Notes under the pieces: model-generated
The model's input: only the letters and a program-made list of their open reading frames with translations
What the model was told of the DNA's origin: nothing
Databases searched by the model: none
Shown: positions 59,714 to 64,000 of the stretch, piece after piece
Layout: each line of letters starts with the position of its first letter
Position numbering within the stretch: the first letter of the stretch is position 1
Program-made: the position numbers and the translations under genes
DNA from: CAWGXG01 sp963826505
GTDB lineage: Bacteria; Chloroflexota; Anaerolineae; Aggregatilineales; Aggregatilineaceae
NCBI GenBank assembly: GCA_963826505.1
Contig: CAWGXG010000008.1
Span: 310,001-374,000, forward strand
DNA: 64,000 nucleotides
Reading direction: 5' to 3'

Positions 59714-59742
59714 TTGAACTCTATTTCAAATCATTGTATAGT
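59714..59742 (+). promoter_or_regulatory. promoter of the alternative complex III operon
   Basis: TTGAAC, 17-bp spacer, TATAGT. Gives a leader of about 170 nt before the pentahaem cytochrome gene. Confidence 0.6.
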
Positions 59743-59918
59743 AACGTTTATGTGTTTCGTTGTTCAACAGACTTTGAAAACTATAAACTCTGTATGCCTT
59801 ATCTACAAGGGTCAATTGGGCCATGGTGCAACACTGTTAATAGGTGGCAATGGAACGCTCTAAATACCAGCATCGTGGGTTACTGCACTTATTCTAACGT
59901 CGATAGAAGGGAGTCCAC

Positions 59919-60458
59919 ATGCGTAGATTAGCTGGCCTGACAACGAGGCAGCGGCTCTTGGTGGGAGGCGCGGCGGCGGGGGCGGTGATTGTGGTCATCG
60001 CCATTCTGTTGGGCATCGCCATTGCGACGAGCGCTGCCGACGAACAGCCCATCGCGTTTGACCACAGCATTCACGCCCAAAACGGCATTCAATGCCAGTT
60101 CTGCCATACCGGCGTCGACAAGGGGCCGGTGGCAGGCATTCCGAGCGTGGAAAAATGCATGGGTTGCCATCAGTATATTGCGACCGACAAGCCCGAGATC
60201 AAGAAGCTGGCCGGGTATTGGGAGCGGCAGGAACCGATTCCATGGCTGCGCGTAAATCAACAGCCTAGTTACGTTCATTTTAATCACTCCTCACACATTG
60301 CTGCCGGGGTGACCTGCGGGGCTTGCCATGGGGATGTGGCCAATATGACGGACGCCGAGTCGGTTGTCAATATGAATATGGGCTTTTGCCTGGACTGCCA
60401 CGCCCAACAAGTAGGCAAAAAAGAGGCGTTGTGGGACTGCGCAGTGTGCCATCGTTAG
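59919..60458 (+). CDS. actA: pentahaem cytochrome c subunit of alternative complex III
   Basis: A 179-residue protein with one N-terminal transmembrane helix (residues about 18-38) and five C-x2-C-H haem sites at 59-63, 80-84, 133-137, 157-161 and 174-178. Several extra His (FDHS, IHAQ, FNHSSH) can serve as distal ligands. Layout matches ActA of alternative complex III, the quinol:electron-acceptor oxidoreductase that replaces bc1 in Chloroflexota and others. AAGGGAG precedes the ATG. The molybdopterin-like subunit gene starts 9 bp downstream. A related multihaem subunit of a molybdenum enzyme is the alternative. Confidence 0.88.
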   Translation: MRRLAGLTTRQRLLVGGAAAGAVIVVIAILLGIAIATSAADEQPIAFDHSIHAQNGIQCQFCHTGVDKGPVAGIPSVEKCMGCHQYIATDKPEIKKLAGYWERQEPIPWLRVNQQPSYVHFNHSSHIAAGVTCGACHGDVANMTDAESVVNMNMGFCLDCHAQQVGKKEALWDCAVCHR

Positions 60459-60467
60459 GAGAGAGCT

Positions 60468-62661
60468 ATGACGACATTTACACGCCGCGATTTCCTCAAG
60501 ATCGGTGCGGCAGGCACCGCGACGGCGATTCTGGCAGGCTGCGCACAGGAAAACGAGCGCTGGGTTAAGCTCGAACCCTATGTTCGCGCGCCTGAAGAGC
60601 AGCTCGCCGGGATTCCCAATTGGTATGCGACCACGTGCCGCATGTGTCCGGCAGGCTGCGGCATTATCGTGCGTATTATGAACGGGCGCGCCGTCAAAAT
60701 CGAGGGCAACCCCGAGCATCCGGTTAACCGGGGCAAGGTGTGCGCGCGCGGACAGGCCGGGCTGCAACTGCTTTACAACCCCGATCGCGTAACAGGTGCC
60801 GTCCAGCAGGAAGAACGCGGCGAGTCTGCAAATATAAGCCGATAGCCTGGAATGACGCGATCAACACGCTTTACGAAAAACTGGACGCGGCGGGCGACGC
60901 AGTCGGCCGTGTGGATCGGCTCGACGACCTCCGGCCATCTGGTGGATCTGTTCACGCGGTTTACCCAGGCCGTTGGCGCGCCGGATCCGCTGCAGCTATG
61001 ACCTGTACAGCGGGCTTAAATGGGTATGATGTCCTGGCGGCGCCAGTCAGAAACTCGCTGCCGAAGCGCGCGAACTGCCCGATGTATGATCTCGGTCAGC
61101 GCCGACGCCGTGTTTTCCTTTGGTGCGGACTTCCTCGGCACGTGGCTGTCCTCTACCGGTTACGGCGTCGAGTTTGGCCGACTTCCGCAGCCAACCTTAT
61201 GGCAAGCGGGGATATCTGGTCCAGTTCGAGCCGAAGATGTCCATCACGGGTGCGAAAGCCGATCGTTGGGTGCCGGTCCAGCCCGGCGCGGAAGCGCTGG
61301 TCGCGGCAGGCTATTGTGCGGATCATTGCCGACCAAGAACTCGGCATCGCTGACCGCGTGGAACGGGCGAAAGCTCTCGCCGGTGACGTCGATCTCGACG
61401 CGGCGGCGGCGGCTTGCGAACTGTCAAGGTCGATGATCTGGTCGACCCTGGCGCGCCTGTTTGCTAGCGCCGAGCACCCCTTCGCAATGCCCGGCAGCAG
61501 CCTCACCGGCCAGCCGGACGCTGTCAACGCCACCTTGGCGATTCAGGCGCTCAACGTCGTGGCCGGAACCGCAGGGCAGCCGGGTGGTATGAGCGTCACG
61601 CCCGATCTGCCCATCTCCGATATCAACGCGGCGGCTCCGTCCACGTTTGCGGATGCGCTGGCGCTTATCGATCGGATGAAAGCTGGAGAGATCAAGGTGC
61701 TGCTCATTCACGGCGCGAACCCGGTTTATGATCTGCCGGATGCGGCGGGATTTGTGGACGCGATCGACAACGTCGACACAGTGATATCGTTCAATATCCT
61801 GGTCGATGAAACTCCGTCTACGCCGATTACATACTGCCCGATCGCGCTTACCTGGAAGGGTGGGGCTTCGAGGTGGTCCAGCCCGGTTTCCAGGGACTGC
61901 CGGTCGTCAGCGGCCAGCAGCCGGTCGTCGGGCCGTTGTACGACGTACGCCCGACCGGCGACGTGCTGCTGACCGCCGCGCAAGCGGTATCCCGGCGGCG
62001 GCGCAGGCGCTACCCTGGACCGATGAAGTCGCGTTTATCAAGGAACATGGTCACCACGCTGCCCAAAGGCGCGAACGGTGGCGATGATGCGGACGTGCAG
62101 TGGGCGCGTTTCCAGCAGCATGGCGGCTGGTGGCCCGTGGGAGACGGCACCATCTGCTGGCGCTCGAACGCTACCGCGGTCCAGAGTCGACGTCTCCCCC
62201 GCCACATTCCAGGGTGACGAGCGGACTACCCCTACTTTCTGCATCTCTACCTCTCGGTCTTGTTCGGTGACGGCAGCGGCGCGAGGATGCCCTGGTTGCA
62301 AGGCGCACCCGATCCGATGACGACGATCGCGTGGCAAACCTGGGTCGAGATCAATCCGCAAACGGCCAAAGAGCTCGGCGTGAAAAACGGCGACATCGTG
62401 AAGATCAATCGCCCAACGGGGAGATGCGAAGCGCCGGTTTACATATTCCCGGCTATTCGCCCCGACACGGTGGCTATTCCGCTGGGGCAGGGCCACACCG
62501 ATCTGGGCGTTATGCCAAAAGATCGCGGCGCGCATGCGCTGCAATTGATTGGAGCGGCGACGGATGACGGCGGCACCAGCCTGGTCTGGTCTAACGTGCG
62601 GGTCAAGCATCACCAAGACCGACAACAGATAGGCCTTGGCGTTGCTCGAAAGCACGGTTGA
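60468..62661 (+). pseudogene. actB: molybdopterin-oxidoreductase-like subunit (ActB, catalytic-type part), many indels
   Basis: About 720 residues after joining frames. It begins with a Tat signal, RRDFLKIGAAGTATAILAGC, and the cluster motif TTCRMCPAGCGI followed by EGNPEHPVNRGKVCARGQ. Recognisable blocks recur in different frames: WIGSTTSGHLVDLFTRF, ADAVFSFGADFLGTW, RGYLVQFEPKMSITGAKADR, NVVAGTAGQPGGMSV, VLLIHGANPVYDLPDA, then ADYILPDRAYLEGWGFE, and late NPQTAKELGVKNGDIVKI. At least ten frame changes occur in 2.2 kb, but sequence conservation is continuous. In ACIII this subunit carries Fe-S clusters but typically no molybdenum. The 3' end is uncertain: a stop at 62632 is as likely as 62661. 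Confidence 0.86.
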
Positions 62662-62736
62662 TCAGAGCGAAAGATGCCTCCATCCCGTTCTAGCTGTCAC
62701 CGTGGAACACCGCCAAACACACAGGAGCGATTCTGA

Positions 62737-63458
62737 ATGGCTGAACAACAACACAGACACAAATGGACGATGATTGTTGATCTGGACAAATGCACCGGAT
62801 GCCAGGCGTGTGTCATTGCTTGCCACGCGGAGAACAATATCCCGGTCGCCAGCGAAGAAGAGGTCGTGCGCGGACGCAGCGATCACTGGATCCGGATCGA
62901 ACGGTACTGGGAAGGCGAATACCCAGACGTCAAAGCGCGCTTTATCCCGGTCTTTTGCCAGCAGTGCGGCAACGCGCCCTGCGAGCCGGTTTGCCCGGTT
63001 TACGCCTCCTATCACAGCGTTGAGGAAAATCTCAACATTCAGGTCTACAACCGCTGCATCGGCACACGCTACTGCGGTAACAACTGCCCCTACCGAGTCC
63101 GGGTCTTCAACTTCTTCGCGCCGCATTTTGATGCGCCGCTTGAACAGCAGCTTAATCCCGGACGTGACCGTGCGCGGCCCTGGTGTGATGGAAAAATGCA
63201 CGTTCTGTATCCAGCGCATCCGGCGCGGCGAGAAGACGGCAGACAAAGAGGGACGTGCCGTGCAGGATGGCGAAGTCATCCCGGCTTGCGCGCAGGCGTG
63301 CCCGGCTGACGCGCTGGTCTTCGGCGACAAGACCGACGAAGAACAGCCGCGTCGCCCAGATGCTGCCCGATGAGCGCCAGTTCAAGCTGCTGGAGAGCCT
63401 GGGAACTGAGCCGGCAGTTTATTACCTGAAAGGTGGTGAGACACATGTTGGAGAGTAA
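62737..63458 (+). pseudogene. four-cluster Fe-S ferredoxin-like subunit (ActB Fe-S part), two indels
   Basis: About 240 residues after correction. The first cluster motif is CTGCQACVIACH (C19-x2-C22-x2-C25-x3-C29), then CQQCGNAPCEPVCP, RCIGTRYCGNNCPYRVRVFN and EKCTFCIQRIRRGE with PACAQACPADAL, giving four [4Fe-4S]/[3Fe-4S] sites as in PsrB/ActB2 proteins. One extra base near 63156 and one missing base near 63344 break the frame. It relays electrons between the membrane subunit, the molybdopterin-like subunit and the cytochrome. The end overlaps the next gene by 14 bp, so they are coupled. Confidence 0.87.
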
Positions 63459-64000
63459 AGCGAGAGCGGCCCTTACTGGCAGCAACCTGTGCCAGAAAAC
63501 GAGCGGCTGGCGCGCCAGATGGAGCACGCGCGCGAAGAGCACCTGCTGCTTGATCCGCGGTCTCCTGCGGAAGTCAACGAGCAAGTACTCGCCACAATGC
63601 AGAAAACCAGCCCTCGGTTCTGGATCGCGGTGATGGTATTGGGGGCAGGAACGACGCTGCTGTTCTTGTACCTGGGCAACGCAGGTCGTCAGCGGCATCG
63701 GGGTCACCGGGCTTAACCGGTCGGTGATGTGGGGTCCGTACATTGCCAACCTGATCTACTTCATCGGTATCGGCCACGCCGGGACGTTTATCTCGGCGGC
63801 GCTGCGGCTGATGCACATGGATTTTCGCCGGCCTATCGCCCGCGCGGCAGAGACGGTCACGCTGTTTGCGCTGGCTTGCGCGGCGTTGTTTCCGCTTGTC
63901 CACGTCGGGCGTATCTGGAAGTTGTATTATATGCTGCCGATCCCCAACCAGCGCAATTTGTGGCCGAATTTCCGTTCGGCTTTGTTCTGGGATATGACCG
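63445..64000 (+). pseudogene. actC: NrfD/PsrC-type membrane subunit (ActC), partial and with indels
   Basis: The gene begins at ATG 63445 inside the previous stop region and runs off the window. The corrected protein starts MLESKARAAL, contains ENERLARQMEHAREEHLLLD, then the first helix FWIAVMVLGAGTTLLFLYLG, GLNRSVMWGPYIANLIYFIG, the quinone-proximal IGHAGTFISAALRLMHMDFR and LVHVGRIWKLYYMLPIPNQR, all typical of ActC, the quinol-oxidising subunit with ten helices. At least three indels lie between 63470 and 63700. Confidence 0.85.

Larger units (their letters stand above)
59403..59918. other. AT-rich divergent intergenic region
   Basis: 516 bp between the MurA-like operon and the alternative complex III operon, with visibly lower GC than its surroundings. 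It contains the two promoters listed separately, one for each direction. A 77-codon open frame at 59698-59931 has no ribosome site, overlaps the next gene and shows no protein character, so no gene is called. Another -35/-10-like pair (TTGTTC-16-TATAAA, 59760-59787) also points toward the cytochrome gene. Confidence 0.6.

Noticed and set aside
59698..59931. 77-codon open frame upstream of the cytochrome gene
   Set aside because: AT-rich, no ribosome site, overlaps the actA start and contains the promoter elements.

Overview
The window is about 64 kb of GC-rich bacterial DNA, dense in genes. The best reading is a member of the Chloroflexota, probably an aerobic Anaerolineae-like lineage. The evidence is: a split alternative complex III (pentahaem cytochrome, molybdopterin-like subunit, separate Fe-S subunit, NrfD-type subunit); an FbaB-type class I aldolase; gamma-alpha fused 2-oxoacid:ferredoxin oxidoreductase with SucCD; a T-box leader; and Thr/Pro-rich lipoproteins. 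No rRNA, CRISPR array, insertion sequence, phage or integrase was seen. The assignment is inference from gene content, not from a marker tree.

Layout. 0-5.6 kb (+): end of a MazG-like pyrophosphohydrolase, deoxynucleoside kinase, GAF/PAS histidine kinase, lipoprotein, site-2 protease, lytic transglycosylase. 5.6-10.9 kb (-): a translation block transcribed tRNA-Thr(UGU), tRNA-Tyr, tRNA-Thr(GGU), tuf, rpmG, tRNA-Trp, secE, nusG, rplK, rplA, driven by two good sigma-70 promoters and closed by a strong terminator; rplJ/rplL do not follow. 11.2-23.8 kb: M16C peptidase, EamA transporter, TatA-like protein, FadR/GntR regulator with a likely operator, KorAB, a DUF2344 protein, an ECF sigma factor with a membrane partner, FabH, a small histidine kinase. 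24-26 kb: sucCD. 26-33.2 kb: an isoleucine T-box leader followed by a GNAT acetyltransferase, a TPR protein, two related membrane proteins and ileS, then a DksA/TraR-like protein and lspA. 33.3-41.7 kb: aldo/keto reductase, hutU, roadblock protein, FHA/zinc-ribbon protein, a second ECF sigma factor, deoC, an integral-membrane glycosyltransferase. 41.9-45.7 kb: two sugar-type ABC permeases with large inserted regions. 45.8-51.3 kb (-): NIF3-like, phosphoesterase-like, enoyl-CoA hydratase, unknown, SDR and aldolase genes. 51.6-54.4 kb: GIY-YIG/DUF123 protein, GT2 glycosyltransferase, OmpR-type response regulator. 54.5-59.4 kb (-): an operon of MurA-like, alpha/beta hydrolase, membrane-fused MurF and Ddl. 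59.9-64 kb (+): start of the alternative complex III operon.

Most of the window reads cleanly, but indels break essential genes in a few places: tuf (four), ileS (one), the aldo/keto reductase (one), and very densely from about 60.8 kb to the end. Conserved protein sequence continues across every break, so these look like local consensus errors rather than decay. The most interesting biology is the Ile-specific T-box placed about 2.6 kb and four genes ahead of ileS, and the peptidoglycan-like operon whose MurA homologue has lost its key N-domain residues. The SDR lacking two catalytic residues and the ABC permeases with large insertions come next.
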